The position numbers and the translations under genes are program-made. From NCBI GenBank assembly GCA_035705985.1, contig DASSVP010000097.1, positions 1 through 11,325 on the forward strand: DNA of 11,325 bases, in the 5' to 3' direction. A model generated the notes under the pieces. The model was given only the letters and a program-made list of their open reading frames with translations. It did not search any database and was not told the DNA's origin. The DNA is from JACVRW01 sp035705985 (lineage in GTDB: Bacteria > Actinomycetota > Thermoleophilia > Solirubrobacterales > Thermoleophilaceae). Numbering within the stretch: position 1 is the stretch's first letter; the number at the start of each line of letters is the position of its first letter. Below, in pieces: positions 1 to 4,763 of the stretch.

Positions 1-1
1 C

Positions 2-385
2 CGCGGGCGCCGGCGCGGGTACGCCAAGGGCGGCACGAGCCTGGAGTTCGGCGACTACGGGCTGAAGGCGCTCGATCGCGGCTGGGTCACCAACCGCCAG
101 ATCGAGGCCGCTCGTATCGCGATGACCCGCAAGATCAAGCGTGGCGGGAAGGTGTGGATCAACATCTTCCCCGACAAGCCGTACACGAAGAAGCCGGCCG
201 AGACGCGGATGGGCTCCGGCAAGGGCTCGCCGGAGGGCTGGGTGGCCGTCGTGAAGCCGGGCCGCGTGATGTTCGAGCTGTCGGGCGTGCCGGAGCCGCT
301 GGCCCGCGAGGCGATGCGCCTCGCGGGCCACAAGCTGCCCGTGAAGACGAAGTTCGTGATGCGGGAAGGCGCGGGTCAGCAGTGA
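2..385 (+). CDS. rplP: 50S ribosomal protein L16 (5' partial)
   Basis: L16 is a large-subunit protein that binds 23S rRNA near the A-site tRNA elbow and the peptidyl-transferase region. The frame is already open at the window edge: 127 residues are visible, and by comparison with the usual length of about 137-140 roughly a dozen N-terminal residues are missing. Recognisable family blocks are AKGGTSLEFGDYGLKAL (about visible residues 8-24), RQIEAARIAMTR, IKRGGKVWI and FPDKPYTKKPAETRMGSGKG, followed by WVAVVKPGRVMFEL and HKLPVKTKFV. The ATG at 122 lies inside the family core and is not the start. The TGA stop overlaps the rpmC start as GTGA (382-385), implying translational coupling to L29. In E. 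coli this is an S10-operon gene, so more ribosomal genes (S3, L22) are expected just upstream. Confidence 0.98.
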   Translation, partial: RGRRRGYAKGGTSLEFGDYGLKALDRGWVTNRQIEAARIAMTRKIKRGGKVWINIFPDKPYTKKPAETRMGSGKGSPEGWVAVVKPGRVMFELSGVPEPLAREAMRLAGHKLPVKTKFVMREGAGQQ

Positions 386-612
386 GGGCGGTCGAGGTGC
401 ATAACCTTGAGGACCCGCAGCTCGTGGAGTTCGCGGACAACGCGCGCCAGGAGGTCTTCAACCTCCGCTTCCAGCACGCGACCGGGCAGCTCGAGAACAC
501 CGCCCGGCTGAGGCAGGCCAAGAAAGACCTCGCGCGCGCGCTGACGGTGGCGCAGCAGCGCGGAATCGATGTGGAGACAGAGATCCGCAGGCAGAGACGA
601 ACGAATGCTTGA
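382..612 (+). CDS. rpmC: 50S ribosomal protein L29
   Basis: L29 is a small helical-hairpin protein of the large subunit, located next to L23 at the polypeptide exit tunnel where trigger factor and SRP dock. The 76-residue product shows the family pattern: an acidic first helix (LEDPQLVEFADNARQEVFN), then the signature FNLRFQHATGQLENTARLRQ, then a second helix (AKKDLARALTVAQQR). I chose the GTG at 382 because it overlaps the rplP stop as GTGA, has a GGGAAGG Shine-Dalgarno-like stretch at 363-369, and gives a normal-length protein; a longer frame open upstream lies over rplP and has no L29 similarity. The C-terminus (RRQRRTNA) is slightly longer and more basic than in E. coli (63 residues). The end overlaps the start of rpsQ by 8 bp. 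Confidence 0.96.
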   Translation: MRAVEVHNLEDPQLVEFADNARQEVFNLRFQHATGQLENTARLRQAKKDLARALTVAQQRGIDVETEIRRQRRTNA

Positions 613-1513
613 GTCAGACGAAAACGTGAACGAAGAGACACCGGAGACCGACGCGGCCCCCGAGGGCGACGCCCCGGCGGCCGACGCCGTGGACGAGGCA
701 GCCGCGGAGCCGGCTGCGGCGTCATCGACTCCCCCCGACCAGGTGGCCGAGGAGGTCGTGGCACCGGACGAGCCGGCCGAGGAGCCGACGGCCGACGAGG
801 TCGCGGAAGCCGACGTGTCCGAGGCCGCGGGCGAGCCGGCGGCGGAGGATCCCTCTCCGGACGAACCGGCCGCGGAGACCCCGGCGGAGGAGACTCCCGC
901 CGCGGAGGAGCCCGCTGCCGAGGAGCCTCCGGCCGAGGACGCGCCCGCGGAGGAGGCTCCGGCTGCCGAGGAGGCCCCGGCTGCCGCGGAGGCTCCCGCT
1001 GCCGAGGAGGCCCCGGCGCCCGCCGAGGAGGCGGAGCCCGAGGAGCAGCTTTCGCCCAAGGAGCGGCGGCGGCGCGAGCGGTCCGCGCACACGGGTGAGG
1101 CGCGCCCTCGGCGATCGATCGAGGAGCGGGCACAGGAGCGCGCCGAGCGGCGTGCCACCAAGGCCAAGCAGCGCCGTGCCTACCGTCTGAAGCAGCGCGA
1201 GCGCCGCGCCGGCGAGCCGCGTGCGGCGGCGGAGGCGGCCGAGCAGCCCGCGGTCGAGCACGCGCAGGGCAACCTGAAGGTGCGCCAGGGCATCGTCGTC
1301 TCCGACAAGGCCGACAAGACCATCACCGTCCGCATAGACACCGCTCGTCAGCACCGGATGTACAAGAAGATCGTCCGCACGACGTCGACGCTCCACGCGC
1401 ACGACGAGCAGAACGAGGCGCACATCGGTGACACGGTGCGCGTGATCGAGAGCCGTCCGCTCAGCCGCTCGAAGCGCTGGCGCCTCGTCGAAGTGCTGGA
1501 GAGGGCCCGATAG
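605..1513 (+). CDS. rpsQ: 30S ribosomal protein S17 with a ~225-residue N-terminal extension
   Basis: S17 is an early-assembly OB-fold protein binding 16S rRNA in the 5' domain. The core is residues 226-302: VRQGIVVSDKADKTITVRI, then HRMYKKIVRTTSTLHAHDE, HIGDTVRVIESRPLS and KRWRLVEVLERAR, all typical. S17 is normally about 80-95 residues (somewhat longer in mycobacteria); this frame gives 302. Residues 1-151 contain no Lys, Arg, His, Cys or aromatic residue and consist mostly of Ala, Glu and Pro in AEEAPA-like repeats. Residues 152-206 reverse the charge (23 Lys/Arg against 9 Glu) in a probable helix, followed by an Ala/Glu linker. The ATG at 605 overlaps the rpmC stop by 8 bp; an in-frame ATG at 569 would add 12 residues. 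No other in-frame ATG occurs before the core, so a core-only product would need a GTG such as that at 1280, where the upstream Shine-Dalgarno is weak. The identity is certain from the core; the exact start is less so. Confidence 0.93.
   Translation: MLESDENVNEETPETDAAPEGDAPAADAVDEAAAEPAAASSTPPDQVAEEVVAPDEPAEEPTADEVAEADVSEAAGEPAAEDPSPDEPAAETPAEETPAAEEPAAEEPPAEDAPAEEAPAAEEAPAAAEAPAAEEAPAPAEEAEPEEQLSPKERRRRERSAHTGEARPRRSIEERAQERAERRATKAKQRRAYRLKQRERRAGEPRAAAEAAEQPAVEHAQGNLKVRQGIVVSDKADKTITVRIDTARQHRMYKKIVRTTSTLHAHDEQNEAHIGDTVRVIESRPLSRSKRWRLVEVLERAR
962..1017 (+). repeat. 20-bp direct repeat within the rpsQ acidic extension
   Basis: An identical 20-base unit (GCTGCCGAGGAGGCCCCGGC) occurs at 962-981 and 998-1017, offset by 36 bp or exactly 12 codons, so the reading frame is kept. 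Degenerate copies of the same Ala/Glu/Pro code run from about 890 to 1040. This suggests the extension grew or shrinks by in-frame slippage or recombination. Confidence 0.85.
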
Positions 1514-1564
1514 ATGACGACCTCGCTCGGCCAGCCGAGAACGATCCTCCTGGAGGCCGTCTGA
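1514..1564 (+). CDS. Possible 16-residue leader peptide between rpsQ and rplN
   Basis: A short frame begins with ATG directly after the rpsQ TAG stop (1511-1513) and ends with TGA at 1562-1564, overlapping the rplN ATG by one base (TGATG). It would encode MTTSLGQPRTILLEAV. The frame exactly fills the 50-bp spacer, and the strong GGAGG site of rplN lies inside it. It has no Shine-Dalgarno of its own beyond the end of rpsQ (GGAGAGGG at 1498-1505), which could serve it. It may work only as a ribosome relay that couples S17 to L14 translation, or be chance: at this GC content short frames often stay open. I recognise no homologue. Confidence 0.3.
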   Translation: MTTSLGQPRTILLEAV

Positions 1565-1932
1565 TGATCCAGCAGGAGTCCCGGCTCAAGGTTGCCGACA
1601 ACACCGGCGCCCGCGAGGTGCTGTGCATCCGCGTGCGCGGCGGCAGCCATCGCCGCTACGCGGGCGTCGGCGACATCATCGTCTGCACCGTCAAGCAGGC
1701 GATCCCGCACGGCTCCGTCAAGAAGGGCGAGGTCGTGACCGCCGTGGTCGTGCGCACCAAGAAGGAGTTCGGCCGCGACGACGGCACCTACATCTCCTTC
1801 GACGAGAACGCCGCAGTCCTCATCGACGAGGGCAACAACCCGCGCGGCACGCGCATCTTCGGCCCCGTCGCCCGCGAGCTCCGCGAACGCAACTTCATGA
1901 AGATCGTCTCGCTCGCCCCGGAGGTGCTCTGA
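1564..1932 (+). CDS. rplN: 50S ribosomal protein L14
   Basis: L14 is a universal beta-barrel protein of the large subunit at the intersubunit face. It takes part in bridge B8 and is the binding site of the silencing factor RsfS. The 122-residue product has the standard length and sequence: MIQQESRLKVADNTGAREV at the N-terminus, then RYAGVGDIIVCTVKQA, KKGEVVTAVVVRTKKE, FDENAAVLID and the C-terminal signature GTRIFGPVARELRE. The start is fixed by a GGAGG site at 1552-1556, seven bases upstream. Only two bases separate its stop from rplX. Nothing is unusual in the protein itself. Confidence 0.99.
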   Translation: MIQQESRLKVADNTGAREVLCIRVRGGSHRRYAGVGDIIVCTVKQAIPHGSVKKGEVVTAVVVRTKKEFGRDDGTYISFDENAAVLIDEGNNPRGTRIFGPVARELRERNFMKIVSLAPEVL

Positions 1933-1934
1933 CC

Positions 1935-2267
1935 ATGGGCGTCAAGATCCGCCGCGACGACACCGTCCGCATCATCGCCGGGAAGGACCGCGGCCGGACC
2001 GGTCGTGTCCTGCGCGTGGACCCCGAGAAGCAGAAGGTCTACGTGGAGGGCGCGAACATCATCAAGCGCCACATGCGCCCGCGCACCCTGCGCGACACCC
2101 AACGCGCCCAGGAGCTCGGCGGCATCATCGAGAAGGAGGGCCCGATCCACGTGTCCAACGTGATGCTGATCGACCCCGACTCCGGTGAGCCCACACGCGT
2201 CGGAATCAAGCGCGACGGCGGCCGCCGCGTCCGCGTCGCCAGGAAGTCCGGGAAGGAGATCGACTGA
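1935..2267 (+). CDS. rplX: 50S ribosomal protein L24
   Basis: L24 is one of the two assembly-initiator proteins of the large subunit; it binds the 5' end of 23S rRNA and later lies near the tunnel exit. The 110-residue product opens with the KOW motif region (VRIIAGKDRGRTGRVLRVDP, residues about 11-30), followed by VYVEGANIIKRHMRP, GGIIEKEGPIHVSNVMLIDP and the end block PTRVGIKRDGGRRVRVARKSG. Many bacterial L24 proteins carry a Cys-x-x-Cys at the 'CPxCGKPTRVG' position; here it reads DPDSGEPTRVG, so no zinc site. A strong GGAGGTG site at 1920-1926 sets the start, inside the end of rplN. The stop overlaps the rplE start by one base (TGATG). Confidence 0.98.
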   Translation: MGVKIRRDDTVRIIAGKDRGRTGRVLRVDPEKQKVYVEGANIIKRHMRPRTLRDTQRAQELGGIIEKEGPIHVSNVMLIDPDSGEPTRVGIKRDGGRRVRVARKSGKEID

Positions 2268-3055
2268 TGGAAGCGTCGGCTCAGGCCCAGGCCAACGTCC
2301 CGCCGCGGCTCAAGGAGCGCTACGAGCAGGAGATCGCTCCCGCTCTCCAGAAGCGCTTCGGCTACAAGAGCGCGATGGAGGTCCCGCGCATCGAGAAGAT
2401 CACGCTCAACATGGGGGTGGGCGACGCGAAGCAGGACTCGAACGTGCTCGACGCGGCCCGCGAGCAGCTCGCCACCATCGCCGGCCAGGCGCCGAACGTG
2501 CGCCGCGCCAAGAAGTCCATCGCGGCCTTCAAGCTCCGCGACGGCATGCCGGTCGGCGTGAGCGTCACGCTCAGGCGCGCCTACATGTGGGAGTTCCTCG
2601 ACCGCCTGACGGCGATCGCGATCCCGCGGATCCGCGACTTCCGCGGCCTGAACGCGCGCTCGTTCGACGGCCGCGGCAACTACTCGATGGGCGTCCGCGA
2701 GCAGATCATCTTCCCCGAGATCGACTACGACGCGATCGACCAGGTGCGCGGCCTCGACGTGACGATCACGACCAGCGCCAAGTCCGACGAGGAGGCCTAC
2801 GTGCTTCTGCGAGAGTTGGGGATGCCGTTCTCGCCGGAGGGCGCCCCCGGCTCCGCGGACGCTGAGGCCGAGGTGGACCCGGAGGAGGAGGCGCGCCTCG
2901 AGGAGGCCCGGCTGAAGGCCGAGGCCGAGCAGGCGGCGTTCGAGCAGCTGAAGGAAGAGAACCCCGAGGCGTACGAGAAGCCCGTCCGCGAGGACGAAGG
3001 GGACGAAGAAGGCGAGGGCGAGCCCACGCCGCCCGCCGAGGAGAAACAGGAGTAG
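2267..3055 (+). CDS. rplE: 50S ribosomal protein L5 with acidic C-terminal tail
   Basis: L5 binds 5S rRNA with L18 in the central protuberance and contacts the P-site tRNA and S13. Residues 1-188 are a normal L5: RLKERYEQEIAPALQKRFGY, VPRIEKITLNMGVGDA, RRAKKSIAAFKLRDGMPVG, a central block around YMWEFLDRL, then RGNYSMGVREQIIFPEIDYD and the end LLRELGMPF. Families normally stop near here (about 179-187 residues). This protein continues for another 74 residues (189-262) with 28 Asp/Glu and only 7 Lys/Arg, part of it likely helical (EEEARLEEARLKAEAEQAA). The tail keeps the coding frame and G/C third positions to the stop, which abuts rpsN directly, so it is unlikely to be a frameshift artefact. 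A GGAAGGAG site at 2251-2258 supports the ATG. Confidence 0.98.
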   Translation: MEASAQAQANVPPRLKERYEQEIAPALQKRFGYKSAMEVPRIEKITLNMGVGDAKQDSNVLDAAREQLATIAGQAPNVRRAKKSIAAFKLRDGMPVGVSVTLRRAYMWEFLDRLTAIAIPRIRDFRGLNARSFDGRGNYSMGVREQIIFPEIDYDAIDQVRGLDVTITTSAKSDEEAYVLLRELGMPFSPEGAPGSADAEAEVDPEEEARLEEARLKAEAEQAAFEQLKEENPEAYEKPVREDEGDEEGEGEPTPPAEEKQE

Positions 3056-3241
3056 ATGGCAAAGACTTCACAGCGGGTCCGCCAGCAGCGCGGGTCCAAG
3101 TACAAGACGAGGAACTACAACCGCTGCAAGCGGTGCGGCCGCCCGCGCGCGTACCTGCGCAAGTTCGGGCTCTGCCGCATCTGCGTGCGTGAGATCGCCC
3201 ACGAGGGCATGATCCCCGGCCTCACCAAGTCCAGCTGGTAG
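3056..3241 (+). CDS. rpsN: 30S ribosomal protein S14, zinc-binding type Z
   Basis: S14 binds 16S rRNA in the 3' domain of the 30S head. This is the short 61-residue zinc form (also called RpsZ), with ligands C24, C27, C40 and C43 in the contexts RCKRCGRP and GLCRICVRE; the end EGMIPGLTKSSW is the family signature. The zinc-free long form (about 100 residues), which many actinobacteria carry elsewhere for zinc limitation, is not in the window. The ATG follows the rplE stop with no gap; GAGGAG at 3038-3043 and AGGAG at 3048-3052 are possible ribosome-binding sites within the end of rplE. Position between L5 and S8 is canonical. Confidence 0.99.
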   Translation: MAKTSQRVRQQRGSKYKTRNYNRCKRCGRPRAYLRKFGLCRICVREIAHEGMIPGLTKSSW

Positions 3242-3245
3242 CACG

Positions 3246-3644
3246 ATGTCGCTGACCGACCCGATCGCAGACTTCCTGACCCGCATCCGCAACGGCCTGC
3301 ACGCCGACCGCGACGAGGTCGAGATGCCCGCCTCGAACTTCAAGGCGGAGATCGCGCGCATCCTCCAGGAGCAGGGCTACATCGAGGGCTACGACGTCGA
3401 GGCGGCGCGCGTGGGCCGCGTGCTGCGCGTGCGCCTGAAGTACACGGAGGACCGCAAGCCGGTCATCCAGGGCATTCAGCGCGTGTCGAAGCCGGGCCGC
3501 CGCCAGTACGTCGAGGCGGGCTCGGTGCCGAAGGTGCAGGGCGGCATGGGCACGACGATCGTGTCGACCTCGAGGGGCGTCATGACCGGCCACGAGGCGC
3601 GCCGCGCCGGCGTGGGCGGCGAGCTCGTGGCGAGGGTCTGGTAG
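3246..3644 (+). CDS. rpsH: 30S ribosomal protein S8
   Basis: S8 is a primary binder of the 16S rRNA central domain (helix 21). In E. coli it also represses the spc operon by binding its mRNA near rplE. The 132-residue product matches the family along its length: MSLTDPIADFLTRIRNGL, then ILQEQGYIEGYDV, LRVRLKYTEDRKPVIQGIQR, VSKPGRRQYV and the RNA-binding C-terminal block GTTIVSTSRGVMTGHEARR, ending GGELVARVW. The start is four bases after rpsN and has no clear Shine-Dalgarno, so it probably relies on ribosomes finishing rpsN. The 166 bp after it form the longest spacer in the window. I did not find an obvious mimic of the S8 helix-21 site, but I could not fold the RNA. Confidence 0.99.
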   Translation: MSLTDPIADFLTRIRNGLHADRDEVEMPASNFKAEIARILQEQGYIEGYDVEAARVGRVLRVRLKYTEDRKPVIQGIQRVSKPGRRQYVEAGSVPKVQGGMGTTIVSTSRGVMTGHEARRAGVGGELVARVW

Positions 3645-3676
3645 CGATGCCCCTGTCCCCACCCCCGCACGCACGG

Positions 3677-3814
3677 ATGACGCGCCATGCCTTCGCTGGA
3701 GCTGCGTCCTCGGGGTTCGCCTTGCTGCCAGCGAGGCTTGACCGCTGCGTCCTTGCCCAGCTCGGCCTGGCGCGCCCCCGCGCGCACGCGGGCGAGGAAA
3801 GGAGCATCGTGTGA
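3677..3814 (+). CDS. Possible 45-residue small ORF in the rpsH-rplF spacer
   Basis: An ATG frame at 3677 runs 45 codons and its TGA overlaps the rplF GTG start as GTGA (3811-3814), the same coupling geometry seen at three real junctions in this window. The product would start MTRHAFAGAASSGFALLPAR and end HAGEERSIV; it has a mildly hydrophobic first half and no motif I recognise. There is no good Shine-Dalgarno ahead of the ATG. The segment is also dense in inverted repeats, so it could instead be untranslated structured RNA. A different frame from 3687 that runs on through rplF into rplR is a shadow. I treat this as a weak candidate. Confidence 0.2.
   Translation: MTRHAFAGAASSGFALLPARLDRCVLAQLGLARPRAHAGEERSIV
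3691..3737 (+). promoter_or_regulatory. Two mutually exclusive stem-loops in the rpsH-rplF spacer
   Basis: The segment 3728-3736 (CCAGCGAGG) can pair in two ways. Upstream, 3691-3699 (CTTCGCTGG) pairs with it over nine base pairs including one G-U, with a 28-base loop. Alternatively, 3719-3726 (GCCTTGCT) pairs with 3730-3737 (AGCGAGGC) over eight base pairs including one G-U, with a three-base loop. The two stems cannot coexist, as in attenuators and protein-binding leaders. The ten-base word GCTGCGTCCT also occurs twice, at 3701-3710 and 3744-3753. Function is unproven; a dispersed palindromic (REP-like) element is the main alternative. Confidence 0.4.
3777..3804 (+). promoter_or_regulatory. 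GC hairpin and ribosome-binding site of rplF
   Basis: A perfect six-base-pair G-C stem (CCCGCG at 3777-3782, CGCGGG at 3787-3792, loop CGCA) sits just before the Shine-Dalgarno AAAGGAG at 3798-3804, six bases from the rplF GTG. The stem does not cover the ribosome-binding site, so it may help keep it open or mark the end of a leader structure. No T-tract follows, so it is not a classical terminator. Confidence 0.5.
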
Positions 3815-4344
3815 GCCGCATCGGAAAGCAGCCGGTCGCCCTGCCCGATGGCGTGGAGATCACCATCGAGCCGGAGCTCGTGAGCGTCAAGGGCCCGAAG
3901 GGAGAGCTCGCCGAGCGCAAGAACCGCGACATCGAGGTGAAGCAGGAGGACGGCCAGCTCCTCGTTACGCGCCCGACCGACCGCGGCGAGCACCGCGCGC
4001 TCCACGGCCTCACACGCAGCCTGATCGCGAACATGGTCGAGGGCGTGACGAACGGTTTCGAGAGGCGCCTCGAGATCCAGGGCGTCGGCTACCGCGCGAA
4101 CCTCCAGGGCCGGAAGCTCGTTCTGGCGCTCGGCTATTCGCATCCGATCGAGCTCGAGGCTCCCGAGGGCATCGACTTCGAGGTGCCGCAGCCCACCCGC
4201 ATCATCGTGCGCGGCATCTCCAAGCAGGCGGTGGGCGAGGTGGCGGCGAACATCCGCAAGCAGCGCCCGCCGGAGCCCTACAAGGGCAAGGGAATCCGCT
4301 ACGAGGGCGAGTACGTGGCGCGGAAGGTCGGGAAACGCGCATGA
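3811..4344 (+). CDS. rplF: 50S ribosomal protein L6
   Basis: L6 sits at the base of the L7/L12 stalk beside the sarcin-ricin loop, where translation GTPases bind. The 177-residue product is of standard length and has the duplicated L6 fold: MSRIGKQPVALPDGV and VSVKGPKGEL in the first half, then the linker HGLTRSLIANMVEGVTNGF, and the second half from LEIQGVGYRANLQGRKLVL. The C-terminal signature is PPEPYKGKGIRYEGEYVARK. The GTG start is set by the AAAGGAG site six bases upstream. The stop overlaps the rplR start as ATGA (4341-4344), so L6 and L18 are probably coupled. It follows the longest spacer in the operon, so its expression may be tuned separately from S8. Confidence 0.99.
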   Translation: MSRIGKQPVALPDGVEITIEPELVSVKGPKGELAERKNRDIEVKQEDGQLLVTRPTDRGEHRALHGLTRSLIANMVEGVTNGFERRLEIQGVGYRANLQGRKLVLALGYSHPIELEAPEGIDFEVPQPTRIIVRGISKQAVGEVAANIRKQRPPEPYKGKGIRYEGEYVARKVGKRA

Positions 4345-4694
4345 CCCTCAAGAGCAAGTCACAGTCGAGGCTGCGCCGGCGCCGCCGGGTGCGCGCGAAG
4401 GTGCGCGGCACCGCCGAGCGCCCGCGGCTGTCGGTGTTCCGCTCGAACCGCGGCATCCAGGCCCAGGTCATCGACGACGTGGCCGGTCACACGCTGGCCG
4501 CGGTGAACTGGACCGAGGGCGACCTGAAGGACCTGAAGTCCATGGACCAGGCGAAGCGCGCGGGCGAGCTGCTCGCCGAGCGCGCCAAGTCCGCCGGTGT
4601 CGAGACCGTGGTCTTCGACCGCGGCGGCTACCGCTATCACGGGCGCGTCAAGGCCCTCGCAGATGGTGCACGCGAGGCAGGGCTGACCTTTTGA
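4341..4694 (+). CDS. rplR: 50S ribosomal protein L18
   Basis: L18 binds 5S rRNA and brings it, with L5, into the central protuberance. The product is 117 residues, the usual length. A very basic N-terminus (SRLRRRRRVRAKVRGTAERP, residues about 9-28) gives the rRNA-binding arm, followed by RLSVFRSNRGIQAQVIDD, HTLAAVNW and the C-terminal block VVFDRGGYRYHGRVKALADG with REAGLTF at the end. The ATG overlaps the rplF stop by four bases. A 69-bp spacer follows before rpsE. Confidence 0.98.
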   Translation: MTLKSKSQSRLRRRRRVRAKVRGTAERPRLSVFRSNRGIQAQVIDDVAGHTLAAVNWTEGDLKDLKSMDQAKRAGELLAERAKSAGVETVVFDRGGYRYHGRVKALADGAREAGLTF

Positions 4695-4763
4695 ACGGCA
4701 TCGCTCCGGTCCGGGCACAGCCCGTCCCCTCGCGCACTGCGATCGCTACGGTGAGTGGCTCGC
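4695..4763. other. rplR-rpsE spacer, no clear function
   Basis: These 69 bases hold no ATG frame and no clear terminator. A frame starting with the weak codon TTG at 4691, overlapping the rplR stop, runs 26 codons into rpsE, but it lacks a ribosome-binding site and I do not call it. The only functional element I see is the GGTGA site for rpsE. A promoter is not evident. Confidence 0.6.
4750..4754 (+). promoter_or_regulatory. Ribosome-binding site deciding the rpsE start
   Basis: GGTGA at 4750-4754 matches the 3' half of the extended Shine-Dalgarno (GGAGGTGA) and lies nine bases before the ATG at 4764. It overlaps the alternative GTG start at 4755, which has no site of its own. This favours the ATG. 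Confidence 0.55.

Noticed and set aside
159..1423. Long open frames on the reverse strand and in other frames over rpsQ (up to 324 codons)
   Set aside because: High-GC coding DNA leaves antisense frames open. Their products are Arg/Pro or Ser/Gly/Ala low-complexity mirrors of the Glu/Ala/Pro code of S17, with no family resemblance.
3687..4340. Frame running from the rpsH-rplF spacer over rplF into rplR, as an S8- or L6-linked fusion with L18
   Set aside because: L18 similarity begins only at the ATG at 4341; the upstream part is an Arg-rich shadow of rplF.
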